This document shows positions 35,021-44,679 of a stretch of DNA of 64,000 nt, piece by piece; positions within the stretch are counted from its first letter, which is position 1; the number at the start of each line of letters is the position of its first letter. The DNA is from Marinobacterium ramblicola (GTDB taxonomy: Bacteria; Pseudomonadota; Gammaproteobacteria; Pseudomonadales; Balneatricaceae): the NCBI RefSeq assembly GCF_019084545.1, contig NZ_JAHREP010000021.1, positions 1 through 64,000 on the forward strand, in the 5' to 3' direction. The notes beneath the pieces were generated by a model. That model did not search any database and was not told where the DNA came from. It saw only the letters and a program-made list of their open reading frames with translations. Made by a program: the position numbers and the translations under genes.

Positions 35021-35197
35021 TGTGCGGGGTTAACAATATGACCGTATTGTAACAGCTGGCGTTAGCCAGGATAAGGATATTTCCCCTCCCCTTCTCGGCT
35101 GCAAAAAACTGTCAACATCCCTCTTCCCTGACGATTTTCCTCAATTAAATACTGTATGATCTAACGACAGGGAAACGCGCGTTCGGAGTTAACACAC

Positions 35198-37492
35198 ATG
35201 CCTCATCCTCTCGCTACACTGACGGCGCTGGTCGAACAGATCGCCCGTACTCAAGACCCAGCGACCATCATGGAAACGATCGTGCAACGTCTTCGAGAAC
35301 TGCTGGAGGTCGAAGTATGCAGTATCTATCTGTGCACTCCGGAGCGGGACGCGCTGATACTGGCTTCGACACAGGGACTCTCCGACGCCGCCGTCGGCAA
35401 GGTGCGGCTGGCAATGAACGAGGGCTTGGTCGGCCATATTGCCGCCACCCTGAGCGCCGTCAACCTGGCCGATGCGCCATCGGACGATCGCTTTGTCTAC
35501 ATCCCCGAAACCCACGAGAAACCCTATCACCGCTTCCTCGGGGTTCCTCTACTGCACTTGCGCAAACTGGTTGGCGTTCTGGTGATCCAGGGTCATCAAC
35601 GCAAACCGTTCAGCGACGAGGATGAAGCCTTTCTGATCACCGTCGCATCGCAGCTCGGCAGCACCCTTTACCAGCTGCACCGAGATGGTAAGTGGATGTC
35701 CAATCTTCAGGAGGTCTCACCCTATCGCCGCTATACCGGCATCAAAGGTGCACCGGGGGTCGGCCAGGGCCGCCTCTGGCTGATCCACCCCCACCTGTCA
35801 CTCGCTGACGTCAAGCAAGCGATGACCAGCAACCCGGCGCAGCAGAAAAGCGATTTTGCCGATGCCCTCGAAGCGGTGCGCGAAGAGCTTGAGTCGGGCT
35901 CCGGGAAGCTCGGTCAGCATCTGCCTGCAGATGTTCGCGCGCTGTTCCATGTCTACGAGCTGATGCTGCAAAGCCCGGAACTCAGTGAAGGCGTATTGCG
36001 ACTGATCGACGGCGGCGCCTCCGCAGACTGGGCACTGAAGCAAACCGTCGATGAGATGGCCTCGATGTTCGAGCAGTCCAGCGACCCTTACATGCAGGCG
36101 CGTAGCGAAGATATACGCAATATAGGGCAGCGCATCCTGAACCAGATTCTGGCGCGCGACCAGCAGGTTCTCGAGGCTCCGGATGAGGAGCTGATCCTCG
36201 CCGGCGACCTGATCAGCATCGCCGATCTTGCCAGCTTCCCGCAGCAGCGGATCCGCGGTTTGCTCTGCACGGCTGGCTCCACCCTTTCACACACCGCGAT
36301 CGTCGCCAATGCTTTGGGTATCCCCGCGGTTATGGGCGTTGAAGGCTTCGAGCCGGAGCACTTCCGCGGCGCGCGGGTCATCGTCGACGGTAACCGGGCG
36401 GAGTGCATGGTCAATCCGCCCCCCGCACTGATGAGCGAATACAAGCGGATGATCGATCAGGAGCAGCGCTTCATGCGTGATCTTGACCGGTTACGGGATA
36501 TGCCGGCGGAGACGCTGGATGGCGTGCGCATCAAACTGCTGACCAACACAGGTCTGCTTGCTGACGCGACCCCGGGTCTGCAGCGCGGTGCCGAAGGGGT
36601 TGGACTGTACCGCTCGGAAATCCCGTTCATGATCCATGACAGCTTCCCGACCGAGCAGGAGCAGTACCGGATCTACAGCAAAGTGCTGAAGGCCTACGCA
36701 CCGCGACCGGTCTCGATGCGCACGCTGGACATTGGCGGTGACAAACAGCTGCCCTATTTCGAGATCAACGAGAGCAACCCATACCTTGGCTGGCGAGGCA
36801 TACGTTTCACGCTCGACAACACTCAGCTGCTGGTCAGCCAGATTCGCGCCATGCTGCGCGCGCATGCCGAGCACGGCAACCTCAAACTGCTGGTGCCGAT
36901 GATCAGCCGCGTCGATGAGATCAAGACCGTACGAGAACTGGTGGAGAAGGCAGCAGAGGCATTGAAACGGGACGGCGTAGAGGTCGGCATACCGGAAATA
37001 GGGATGATGATCGAGGTCCCCTCGGCAATGCTGCTTCTACCAAAGCTCGCGCCCTATATCGATTTCGTTTCCGTGGGCTCGAACGATCTGACCCAGTACC
37101 TGCTGGCGGTTGACCGCAACAACCCCAGGGTATCGAACCTGTTCGACAACATGCATCCGGCCATGCTGGTCGCACTGGAACAGATCGTCGGCCAGTGCAG
37201 GCAGCTCAAGCTGCCGGTATCCCTTTGCGGTGAAATGGCATCGGATCCGGTGGCCGTGCTGATGCTGGTCGCCCTGGGTTACGACTGCCTGAGCCTCAGC
37301 GCCTACAACATACCGAAGATCAAACTGCTGATCCGCTCGTTACGCAAGGCCGACCTGCTACCGCTGCTGGAGCGGGCACACGATTGCTCCGACGAAACTC
37401 AGATAAGAGCGCTGTTTGCGCCGGTGCTCGAACGTCTGGGCTGGTCCTCTGACCATCGCCAGCCGCCGGAGAGCACTGAACAACCGCATTGA
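35198..37492 (+). CDS. ptsP: Phosphoenolpyruvate-protein phosphotransferase PtsP (EI-Ntr)
   Basis: The 764-residue protein starts the nitrogen phosphotransferase system. An N-terminal GAF domain (about 1-160) is followed by the enzyme I domains: the phospho-histidine domain with GSTLSHTAIVA (His365) and the PEP-binding barrel with MRTLDIGGDKQLPYF, NPYLGWRGIRF, GMMIEVPSA, SVGSNDLTQY and SLCGEMASDP. It phosphorylates NPr and controls potassium, nitrogen and carbon processes. It starts at ATG 35198. The usual upstream nudH/rppH gene is not here; a 177-bp gap separates it from the divergent GGDEF/EAL gene. Confidence 0.95.
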   Translation: MPHPLATLTALVEQIARTQDPATIMETIVQRLRELLEVEVCSIYLCTPERDALILASTQGLSDAAVGKVRLAMNEGLVGHIAATLSAVNLADAPSDDRFVYIPETHEKPYHRFLGVPLLHLRKLVGVLVIQGHQRKPFSDEDEAFLITVASQLGSTLYQLHRDGKWMSNLQEVSPYRRYTGIKGAPGVGQGRLWLIHPHLSLADVKQAMTSNPAQQKSDFADALEAVREELESGSGKLGQHLPADVRALFHVYELMLQSPELSEGVLRLIDGGASADWALKQTVDEMASMFEQSSDPYMQARSEDIRNIGQRILNQILARDQQVLEAPDEELILAGDLISIADLASFPQQRIRGLLCTAGSTLSHTAIVANALGIPAVMGVEGFEPEHFRGARVIVDGNRAECMVNPPPALMSEYKRMIDQEQRFMRDLDRLRDMPAETLDGVRIKLLTNTGLLADATPGLQRGAEGVGLYRSEIPFMIHDSFPTEQEQYRIYSKVLKAYAPRPVSMRTLDIGGDKQLPYFEINESNPYLGWRGIRFTLDNTQLLVSQIRAMLRAHAEHGNLKLLVPMISRVDEIKTVRELVEKAAEALKRDGVEVGIPEIGMMIEVPSAMLLLPKLAPYIDFVSVGSNDLTQYLLAVDRNNPRVSNLFDNMHPAMLVALEQIVGQCRQLKLPVSLCGEMASDPVAVLMLVALGYDCLSLSAYNIPKIKLLIRSLRKADLLPLLERAHDCSDETQIRALFAPVLERLGWSSDHRQPPESTEQPH

Positions 37493-37763
37493 TCACCCGA
37501 ACGGGCGGCTCTGTGCCGCCCTGGCGACACAAGCAATTCATCTACCTAACACCGAACAAGAAAAAAATTCATTTTAAAACTGCATATTTTGCTTGCCGCA
37601 AACGCGCATCTGCCGTCCAATTGCGCCGCTCCCCTGCTGCTGTTACCACCCTGTGCAGCGCACCTTCAATTTCGTGTAATACACTAGAATCGATCACATA
37701 AATCTGCGCTCGACAATCCGATAGCATCGACCTCGGATGATTGCGCGCTGACAGGATTATGGT
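37493..37763 (+). other. Intergenic region between ptsP and the ATP-grasp gene
   Basis: These 271 bases hold a 7-bp hairpin, GGGCGGC/GCCGCCC (37503-37521), just after the ptsP stop, without a T-run. An AT-rich stretch follows that is probably the promoter of the ATP-grasp/DUF1704 pair. No gene is visible. Confidence 0.45.
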
Positions 37764-38801
37764 ATGAAAATCTGCTTTCTGATGTATCCCTGGGAACAGG
37801 TAAAACCCGATACCGACAGTACGCTGCGCATGGTGCATGAAGCGGTGCTGCGCGGTCATACCGTGGCCATTACCTCACCGGCGAGCCTGACCATCCGCGA
37901 AAGCGTGGCCAGCGCGTTCTGCAATGTGTTCGTTAAAAAAAGCCGCGTAACGGATAATTTTTCCAGTTTCTACCGCAATGCGGAGTTTCGTCGCAGTCGC
38001 CTGCCGCTGGCCGGATTCGATGTCATCATCGTGCGGCTCAATCCGCCGCTGGATACGATCATCCTCAACTTCCTCGATTCGGTGCAGGACGATGTCTTCA
38101 TCATGAACGACATCAACGGCATGCGCATCGCCAACAACAAACTTTACACCGCCGCCTTCACCGGTCCCGCGGCCAAATACATGCCGACAACCCATGTCTC
38201 GAAGAACCGGGATTACCTGGAGAAAGTGCTGCAGGAGTCACCGGGAGATCGCATGATCCTGAAACCGCTGAACGGCTTCGGTGGCAAGGGTGTAATCGTG
38301 GTTGAGAAGAGCGCTCGACAGAGTTTCCGTTCGCTTCTCGACTTCTATGTCGGCTCGGGTAGCAGCAGCAACTATGTGATCCTTCAGGAGTTTGTCGAAG
38401 GCGCCGAGAACGGTGACGTGCGCATCCTGATGCTCAATGGCGAGCCGATCGGCGCCATGCGCCGCATCCCGGATGAAAACGATGTGCGCTCCAACGTTCA
38501 CGCCGGCGGACGTGTGGTCAAACACACACTGACCCGCGAGGACAAAGAGCTGTGCCGCGCAATCGGGCCCAAGCTGGTGCGCGACGGCCTGTACTTTACC
38601 GGGCTCGACGTCATCAACGGCAAGTTGATCGAGGTTAACGTCATGGCACCGGGCGGTATCGTCCGCATCAACAAGCTGAATCGCGTGCGGCTGCAGCGTC
38701 AAGTACTGGATTTCGTCGAAAATGTGGTCGAAGCCAAAGCGCTCGTCGAGCGGCAGAAGAACGCCTTCCGCCAGGCGATAGACGATGCAAACGCTCACTG
38801 A
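37764..38801 (+). CDS. GshB-like ATP-grasp ligase
   Basis: The 345-residue protein aligns with glutathione synthetase: KPLNGFGGKG (167-176), QEFVEGAENGDVRILMLNGE (208-227), RRIP (233-236), NVHAGGR (244-250), FTGLDVI (278-284) and the metal-binding IEVNVMAPGG (289-298). It should form an amide or peptide bond using ATP. It is not the usual gshB: it overlaps by 17 bases with a DUF1704/amidohydrolase gene, and no gshA, rsmE or yqgE neighbour is present. AGGA precedes the ATG by about 8 bases. The acceptor and donor are unknown; a glutathione-like or protein-tail ligation is possible. Confidence 0.85.
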   Translation: MKICFLMYPWEQVKPDTDSTLRMVHEAVLRGHTVAITSPASLTIRESVASAFCNVFVKKSRVTDNFSSFYRNAEFRRSRLPLAGFDVIIVRLNPPLDTIILNFLDSVQDDVFIMNDINGMRIANNKLYTAAFTGPAAKYMPTTHVSKNRDYLEKVLQESPGDRMILKPLNGFGGKGVIVVEKSARQSFRSLLDFYVGSGSSSNYVILQEFVEGAENGDVRILMLNGEPIGAMRRIPDENDVRSNVHAGGRVVKHTLTREDKELCRAIGPKLVRDGLYFTGLDVINGKLIEVNVMAPGGIVRINKLNRVRLQRQVLDFVENVVEAKALVERQKNAFRQAIDDANAH

Positions 38802-40767
38802 AGCCCGCCTGCTGGAACTGATCGGCCAGCGCCGCCCCGTGCATGCACGGGTGCGCGGTGCCGGCCTGCGGATCCGTATCGATCACTACCTGCCGGTGGT
38901 CGCCTGTGTACTGCACGCGGGAACAGTGCTACCTGATGACTATGGCGAGCGCCTTGCCGTTAACGACGAACAGCGTCAGGCACTGGAGGAGCGCGGCTGC
39001 GAGCATCTCGCCGAACTGATGCCTATCTCCATCATACAGGAAGAGTCGCGCCTCGCCTGCGATCTGAATCAGCCGCTCAGCCACTGCTTACCGGAACAAA
39101 GCGATGCCGGCGCCATCTGGCAGCGTCTCCCCACCAGGCGCATGCGTGAACGTGCCGAACGCAGTTACCGCCGTTTCTACCGAATCCTCGACGCCCTGAT
39201 CGACCAGCTGGAGAGTAAAGGCGATGCCTGTCTGCTGGTTGACCTGCACAGCCATACCCTGAACCACCAGTCTGCAGGGCTGTTTCATATACCGACGGAA
39301 ACAGGGGTGCATGATGGCAAACAGTCACTCGTCGACGAGCTTCTGAAGCAACTGGCGCGCATAAAGCTGCCCCAACTCACCACCAGTGTCAGCAGTGGGC
39401 CTGACAACGTGGAGAGCCATCAGCTGGCCAACGATATCGAAAGACGCCACGCCAACACCCGCGTGCTCAGCCTGGTGATTTCGCCGATCTTTCGTGAGCC
39501 GAAAAGTGGTGCCGTCTACCCCATACTGACGGACGCACTGGCCAGCGCCCTGCACGAAGCGCTGCTCACCACCGCTGCCCACCATGCACACCAGCACTCC
39601 GGACGACCGGTCCATATTCACGACCTGCTCCCCGACCGCCTGCCGACCGAGGTGCTGAAGATCGATCGCGCCTTGAAGAAGCTTGCCCGCGGCCTGGAGA
39701 CCCTGCTCTACATCAACCCGATCAATCTGGGCGCAGAACAGCGACGTTTCCAACGCAGCAACGGAGGTTACGCCCCGGAGTTTCGCTATCGCCCACTGCG
39801 GATCGATCCCTTTGCCCATCGGGAGAAGCTCTACCGCTTACCGGTCGACACAATACGCGATCCCGCCCTGCGCCAGCTGTATCGTGAAGCGATCGACGCC
39901 CTGGCTCAGCGCATCGATCTGCTGGTCAGCATCGGTAGCGAGCGTTTTCTGTACAACTCCTTACGCTACTACGGCGAGCCGGACGACATCGATCTGGCCA
40001 ATGCCCGGTTCCTGCTGCACGCCGCCGAACGTCACCAGGAGCAGCAGCAGAAAAGCTGCAGCGCCGAACAGATGCTGAAATTTTTCAGTCAGCGTGCAAA
40101 CCAGTGGGGCTTGAACTGCCGCACGGAACTCTCTGACCGGATACTGGCCGCCGCGATGGTGTCCAGTGGACGCAATGCGCTGCTGGTGAGACGCGATGCC
40201 CGGGTAACGGAGTCGGAGATGCAGGCCCTGGCTCACCATGAACTGGGCATCCACATGGTGACAACATTGAATGCACGCCGTCAGCCGCTGCAGATATTCA
40301 GCCTCGGCCTTCCCGGCAACACCCATGCGCAGGAGGGGCTGGCAATACTGAGCGAATACCTCTGCGGCCATCTAACTCTCGGCCGGCTGAAGACGCTGGC
40401 ATTACGCGTGATCGCTGTACACCAGATGCTCCACCACAATGACTTTCGCCGCACCTGGCGCACGCTGACGGAGGATTATGGCTGCAGCTCGGACGAGGCG
40501 TTCAGTATCAGCGCACGCGTACATCGCGGTGGCGGTTTTACCAAGGACCATCTCTACCTTAGCGGTTTTCGCGAAGCGTTACGGCTCTACCAACAGGGCG
40601 ACATTTCGGCACTGCTGATCGGCAAAACCGGATTTGGCTACCTGCCCCTCCTCCAGGAGTTACTGGCCCGCGGCCTGCTCCACCCGCCAGAACATCGCGC
40701 GCCCGCCTTGGAAACCCCGGTAGCGAGTCACCCGGAGATCGACTACCTGGTGCGTAGCATTCGCTAA
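38785..40767 (+). CDS. Fusion of an N-formylglutamate-amidohydrolase-like domain and a DUF1704 (QEGLA, HExxxH) metallopeptidase-like domain
   Basis: The 660-residue protein has two parts. Residues 1-280 resemble N-formylglutamate amidohydrolase (HAGTVLP at 44-50, EESRLACDLN at 86-95, DLHSH at 153-157). Residues 290-660 are the flavohaemoglobin-expression-modulating QEGLA family (DUF1704), with HHELGIH (HExxxH, His485/Glu486/His490) and HAQEGLAIL (Gln516-Ala520). Eukaryotic members of the DUF1704 group include microtubule tyrosine carboxypeptidases using this HExxxH zinc motif. Overlap with the upstream ATP-grasp ligase suggests an add/remove pair acting on one amide-linked product. The true substrate is unknown. 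A terminator follows. Confidence 0.85.
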   Translation: MQTLTEARLLELIGQRRPVHARVRGAGLRIRIDHYLPVVACVLHAGTVLPDDYGERLAVNDEQRQALEERGCEHLAELMPISIIQEESRLACDLNQPLSHCLPEQSDAGAIWQRLPTRRMRERAERSYRRFYRILDALIDQLESKGDACLLVDLHSHTLNHQSAGLFHIPTETGVHDGKQSLVDELLKQLARIKLPQLTTSVSSGPDNVESHQLANDIERRHANTRVLSLVISPIFREPKSGAVYPILTDALASALHEALLTTAAHHAHQHSGRPVHIHDLLPDRLPTEVLKIDRALKKLARGLETLLYINPINLGAEQRRFQRSNGGYAPEFRYRPLRIDPFAHREKLYRLPVDTIRDPALRQLYREAIDALAQRIDLLVSIGSERFLYNSLRYYGEPDDIDLANARFLLHAAERHQEQQQKSCSAEQMLKFFSQRANQWGLNCRTELSDRILAAAMVSSGRNALLVRRDARVTESEMQALAHHELGIHMVTTLNARRQPLQIFSLGLPGNTHAQEGLAILSEYLCGHLTLGRLKTLALRVIAVHQMLHHNDFRRTWRTLTEDYGCSSDEAFSISARVHRGGGFTKDHLYLSGFREALRLYQQGDISALLIGKTGFGYLPLLQELLARGLLHPPEHRAPALETPVASHPEIDYLVRSIR

Positions 40768-40796
40768 GTGAACGGGCACAAAACCCAGCCAAAGAA

Positions 40797-40820
40797 AAAG
40801 GTCGCCTGGGCGACCTTTAT
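40797..40820 (+). terminator. Terminator after the DUF1704 gene
   Basis: A 9-bp stem (AAAGGTCGC 40797-40805 with GCGACCTTT 40810-40818) with loop CTGG, 30 bases after the stop. Confidence 0.8.
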
Positions 40821-41043
40821 AACGTATTTCGCGTTGAACTTGGGAAGGGATGCAAGGTACATGGTATGGGCACGCGTTGGACTGCTGCCTTTCCATTAAC
40901 GCTCACGGACAGAGATGCTCCGGCACACCCAATCTGGAGCGGACTATCAGTTGAGCGCACCCAATATGAACAGAAGCTGAACAGTTAACTGAACACGCTG
41001 CCATACGCTGTTTTCGACCACTCTTTTTTCGATCCAATCCAGT

Positions 41044-41069
41044 TAAAGCCCTGTTTAATCAGCCTACAT
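41044..41069 (+). promoter_or_regulatory. Possible FliA (sigma-28)-type promoter before the double-receiver gene
   Basis: TAAAGCCC (41044-41051) and GCCTACAT (41062-41069) resemble the flagellar sigma -35 and -10 boxes, but spacing is 10 instead of the usual 11 and the -10 is imperfect. It lies about 100 bases before the start codon of a chemotaxis-like response regulator. The rest of the 40821-41170 gap shows nothing further. Confidence 0.25.
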
Positions 41070-41170
41070 TTGCCTCGACGGGGACGACAGGCTCGACAAG
41101 CGTGCTAGAATGGCAACAAAGCTGCGCTCCAGTGCGGCATGGCTACGAATCTGCAAAAGAACGATCAAGT

Positions 41171-41971
41171 ATGAACATCGACGATCTACTGGTACAGGTT
41201 ATCGAACCATCCAGAGTGCAACGCCATATCATTATCGATAGTCTGCGCCAGCTGGGGATCCATGACATCGAAGACTTTGAGTCTGCCGAACCGGCCCTGG
41301 AGCGTATGCAAACGGTCAAGCCCGATATCGTGATGTCATCGATGCACCTGCCCGACATGACCGGCACCGAGCTGGTCACGAAGATGCGCGAAAACCCGGA
41401 GTTGGCAGACATTACCTTCCTGCTGGTCTCGACCGAAACGCACTACCGCTATCTTGAACCCATACGCCAGGCGGGCGCCATCGCCATACTGCCCAAGCCG
41501 TTCAGTCGTAACGATCTGATGCGTGCCCTGCAAAGCACCATGCACTACATCAACGACCGGCAGCAGGAGGAGGAGGATGATGATCTGTTCGATGATATGC
41601 GTGTGTTGCTGGTGGATGACAGCACCCTGTCACGCAAGTTCGTGCATCAGGTACTGACCGCGGCCGGCATCCAGAATATCGTCGAGGCGCAGGATGGTGC
41701 AGAGGCGTTACAGTATCTGGCAGAGCAGTCGTTTGACCTGGTCATATCGGACTACAACATGCCCAATATCGACGGCTTGGAGCTGGTGGATCATATCCGC
41801 AATCACAGCGCGCAACCCACCGTACCGGTGATGATGATCACCTCCGAGCAGAACAGCAGTCGGCTGGCCGCAATCCAAAGCGCCGGCGTGTCGGCACTGT
41901 GCAGCAAGCCACTCTCCTACGACATGGTCAAGCAGCTGATTCAGCAGCTGGTTGCTGACCGGGATATCTAA
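41171..41971 (+). CDS. Double response-regulator protein with one pseudo-receiver
   Basis: The 266-residue protein consists of two CheY-like receiver domains (about 5-127 and 143-262) joined by an acidic linker, with no output domain. The second is complete: VDD (148-150), phospho-acceptor Asp194 in VISDYNMPNIDG, Thr224 and Lys246. In the first the acceptor position is Ser57 (VMSSMHLPDMTG), so it cannot be phosphorylated in the normal way. Such proteins may act as adaptors or phosphate sinks. The MCP gene follows tail to tail, suggesting a chemosensory context. ATG 41171 is chosen because the domain starts there. Confidence 0.88.
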   Translation: MNIDDLLVQVIEPSRVQRHIIIDSLRQLGIHDIEDFESAEPALERMQTVKPDIVMSSMHLPDMTGTELVTKMRENPELADITFLLVSTETHYRYLEPIRQAGAIAILPKPFSRNDLMRALQSTMHYINDRQQEEEDDDLFDDMRVLLVDDSTLSRKFVHQVLTAAGIQNIVEAQDGAEALQYLAEQSFDLVISDYNMPNIDGLELVDHIRNHSAQPTVPVMMITSEQNSSRLAAIQSAGVSALCSKPLSYDMVKQLIQQLVADRDI

Positions 41972-41975
41972 AACA

Positions 41976-42002
41976 CAACAGCCACCCTCAGGGTGGCTGT
42001 TG
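41976..42002. terminator. Long hairpin between convergent genes
   Basis: A perfect 12-bp stem (41976-41987 with 41991-42002) and a 3-nt loop sit between the double-receiver stop and the MCP stop. No T-run follows on either strand, so it may block read-through by another route or protect the 3' ends. Confidence 0.65.
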
Positions 42003-42026
42003 CATCCAGCGCTCGCTCAAGAGCAC

Positions 42027-43862
42027 TCACTTCGTCTCATCAAGCAGGTGCTGAGGGTCGAAGCCCATGATCAGTGCTCCCCAATGCTGCCCGTTCAGAT
42101 AGAGCGGAATCGACAGGTCGTTCAGCACCTCTCCGGTATCACGGATAAAGGTCTGCATCAGGAAGGGCGCGGTATGGCTCGCCCGGCGCTTCTCGGCACG
42201 ATTACCGGCAAAGATACGCTTGTTACGACACTGCAGATTATCGACCTCAAAGTTTCCTGAAATAGGCCGCGACACCTTGGTGTGATGCGCCGCCGCATAA
42301 CCGTTGCGATCAACCGCTATGGCATAGATAAATTCCGGGCGCTGCTGGATAAAGCTGTCGAACAACGGGCGCATCATCTGCTCATAGGCCTGGGTATAAC
42401 CCACTTCGAACTGCTCCGGCCGACTCCCCTCGTTGATGCGGCGATAGTTATGATCGAACAGGTTCAAGCCCCGGGACTGCAACTGCTCCAGCGCGGCCGT
42501 CGTCTGTTGCGCCCACTTGCGACCGGTCAGAATCATATCTTCGAAGCCACCGAAACCGATGATAAAGCGCGACAGCAACTCCTGCGTCTCCTCCGTGGAG
42601 TGCTCAAGACGCTCGGAGTAGGACAACGATTGCTCCATCTCGGTCTTGATGCCAGCGGAAAGCTGCGTAATCTGTGCCACATGACCGTGTGACTCCTTAT
42701 TGGTATAGGAAAGCTCATCGATCGCCGCACTGATACCGGCCAGCTGGGAGTTCACCTCCTCAAAGTCGTGCACCAGACGCTGGAACTGCCCACTGGTGTC
42801 ACCGATGAACTTCTCGGTATTTTCAATCCCCTCGAGAATCTCGCGCGCGGCCTCTCGGGTGTTCCCCACCAGCTTCGCCATCTGGCCGATATTGGTGTCG
42901 ATTTCGGTCGTCGCCTCGCTCACCTTCTGCGACAGATTACGCACCTCATCGGCGACCACCGAGAACCCCCGGCCCGCATCACCAGCACGCGCCGCCTCTA
43001 TCGAGGCATTCAATGCCAGCAGATTGGTCTGCTCGGAGAAATCCTGCACCATCGACAGGATACGGGTGATATTTTCCGAGTTTTGCCCCAGCGAGGTCAC
43101 GGTTTCCTGGAAATTGCCGGCCAGCTGGCGGATCGAACCGATCTGCTCGAGCACATTATGCAGTTCCTGGTTCGAGGACCTCACCTCCTCCATATTGGTG
43201 CTGTTCTGCTCGTTGATCCTCAGTGTCGTACCGGCGATTTCGTCGATCGCCTGCGTCGCTTCGCTACTGGACTGGAATACCAGCTGCGCCTGCTCTTCCT
43301 GAGTATGTGCGGAGCCCTGAGCTTCGATGACGACCTTCTGCAGCCGCTTGGCACTGACTGAAACGTTGACCGAACGGCGGCGGGTTTCCGCGATAATCCG
43401 CTTCAGGTTCTCCGAGAACTCGTTATAGGCCCGTGCCATCTCCGAGATCTCGTCATAGGTGTAATCGGGAAGAGTGGCCGATATATCTCCATCCTTTTCG
43501 CTAATCGCCTTCAGCACCGAGGTGATTTCGCGTATCGGGCGCAGGAACAGGTGTCGCATGAAGAAGATGGTGCCGATACCTGCGAGCAGTGCAAAGCTTA
43601 TCGTCGCCAGTGCGTAAAACCAGAAATGATCGATCGATCCACTCAAGCTCGCCAGCTGCTTCGGGTCGATCCCCGACTTATCGAGCGCGTTCTTGATTTT
43701 ACCCGCGTAGACAACCCCCAGAATCACCAACACCAAGTGAGGCGCCAGCAAAAATAACACATTGCCGACGATCTTCTTGGTCAGGGAATTGAACAGTGCT
43801 CTTTCTATCGCCGTATATACGCCCATCGCCTTCTCAATCTCTTGTGCCGGATGGTTATCCAT
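42027..43862 (-). CDS. Methyl-accepting chemotaxis protein with C-terminal cytoplasmic sensor domain
   Basis: The 611-residue chemoreceptor has two membrane helices (31-53 and 81-103) separated by only about 27 residues, too few for a periplasmic sensor. HAMP (about 104-158) and a signalling coiled coil (about 160-430) follow. The CheA-binding tip is intact at 276-310 ([20 protein letters not shown]). The last 165 residues (about 445-605) form a Cache-like fold: [47 protein letters not shown]. The sensor therefore lies after the signalling domain, inside the cell, and may read a cytoplasmic metabolite. Confidence 0.9.
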   Translation of the reverse strand: MDNHPAQEIEKAMGVYTAIERALFNSLTKKIVGNVLFLLAPHLVLVILGVVYAGKIKNALDKSGIDPKQLASLSGSIDHFWFYALATISFALLAGIGTIFFMRHLFLRPIREITSVLKAISEKDGDISATLPDYTYDEISEMARAYNEFSENLKRIIAETRRRSVNVSVSAKRLQKVVIEAQGSAHTQEEQAQLVFQSSSEATQAIDEIAGTTLRINEQNSTNMEEVRSSNQELHNVLEQIGSIRQLAGNFQETVTSLGQNSENITRILSMVQDFSEQTNLLALNASIEAARAGDAGRGFSVVADEVRNLSQKVSEATTEIDTNIGQMAKLVGNTREAAREILEGIENTEKFIGDTSGQFQRLVHDFEEVNSQLAGISAAIDELSYTNKESHGHVAQITQLSAGIKTEMEQSLSYSERLEHSTEETQELLSRFIIGFGGFEDMILTGRKWAQQTTAALEQLQSRGLNLFDHNYRRINEGSRPEQFEVGYTQAYEQMMRPLFDSFIQQRPEFIYAIAVDRNGYAAAHHTKVSRPISGNFEVDNLQCRNKRIFAGNRAEKRRASHTAPFLMQTFIRDTGEVLNDLSIPLYLNGQHWGALIMGFDPQHLLDETK

Positions 43863-43980
43863 CGGCCTAGTATTTTCTAGTTATAGTAGCGTCTTTTTTC
43901 GAGGACACTCCCTATCCTTTTTACGCCAATGAGATGGTCGCGCTTAAGTTAGCCCAACGACAACCCTCCAAAAGTCTAAT

Positions 43981-44679
43981 TCACCATATCAAATAGGGGT
44001 AAGCGGCCGAAAGCGCGCTCCTGTATTGACGATAGTCAGGACAATGACGGGCAACCAGCGCCCAGAATCTGCGCCCATGATTCATCTCCCTCAGGTGGCA
44101 GAGCTCGTGAATCAGTACATAGTCTCGTTGCTCAGGCGACAGATGGAGCAGGCGCCAGTTCAGCGAGATCTCGCCCCGCACGTTGCACTGCCCCCATTTT
44201 CGGCGGTAATCGCGAACCTGTACCGCACTCGGCTGCAAACCGCACTGCTCACCGAGCTCTCGACAGCGTGCCACCAAACGCTGTCCGGCCACGCCAACCA
44301 TCCACCGCTTGAGCAGCTCACGGACGGCATCGGTCTCATCCTTGCGGATTCGACTGGACAGTGTCAGCTGTACTTGACTACCGGAGACTGCCACATCCGA
44401 TTTGGCACCTCGACACCAGCCCAGGGTAAAGTCCACCCCCTCCAGAATAAAACGCCCACCCTGCTCGATGACGATGGCATGGCGCTCAAGCGCTCGTGTC
44501 TGACTCTCCAGCCTGGGCACAATCCAGTCAGCCTTACTGCGCACCCAATTGTCGACCCAGAGAGCGTCAACCAGTGCCGGCACTCTCACCTCAACGCACC
44601 CCATATCGATCACCAACGATGCGGTGCGACGCCGACGACTACGCACGACTTGATAGCTGAAAGGCAACTCGGGTGCCAT
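43981..44679 (-). CDS. YgjP-like zinc metallopeptidase (M48/DUF45 family)
   Basis: The 232-residue soluble protein has the zinc motif HELCH (in VLIHELCHLREMNHGRRFW) and the preceding family segment RRKWGQCNVRGEISLNWRLLHL. YgjP proteins are SprT/WSS1-like peptidases of unclear role. The ATG directly follows the stop of tgpA (TAGATG), so it is the last gene of the MoxR-DUF58-TgpA unit. Function within that unit is unknown. Confidence 0.88.
   Translation of the reverse strand: MAPELPFSYQVVRSRRRRTASLVIDMGCVEVRVPALVDALWVDNWVRSKADWIVPRLESQTRALERHAIVIEQGGRFILEGVDFTLGWCRGAKSDVAVSGSQVQLTLSSRIRKDETDAVRELLKRWMVGVAGQRLVARCRELGEQCGLQPSAVQVRDYRRKWGQCNVRGEISLNWRLLHLSPEQRDYVLIHELCHLREMNHGRRFWALVARHCPDYRQYRSALSAAYPYLIW

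Noticed and set aside
38785-40767. Reading the 660-residue protein as a plain N-formylglutamate amidohydrolase (hutG-like)
   Set aside because: No hut genes are nearby, the protein is more than twice the usual length, and the C-terminal DUF1704 domain with QEGLA and HExxxH dominates.
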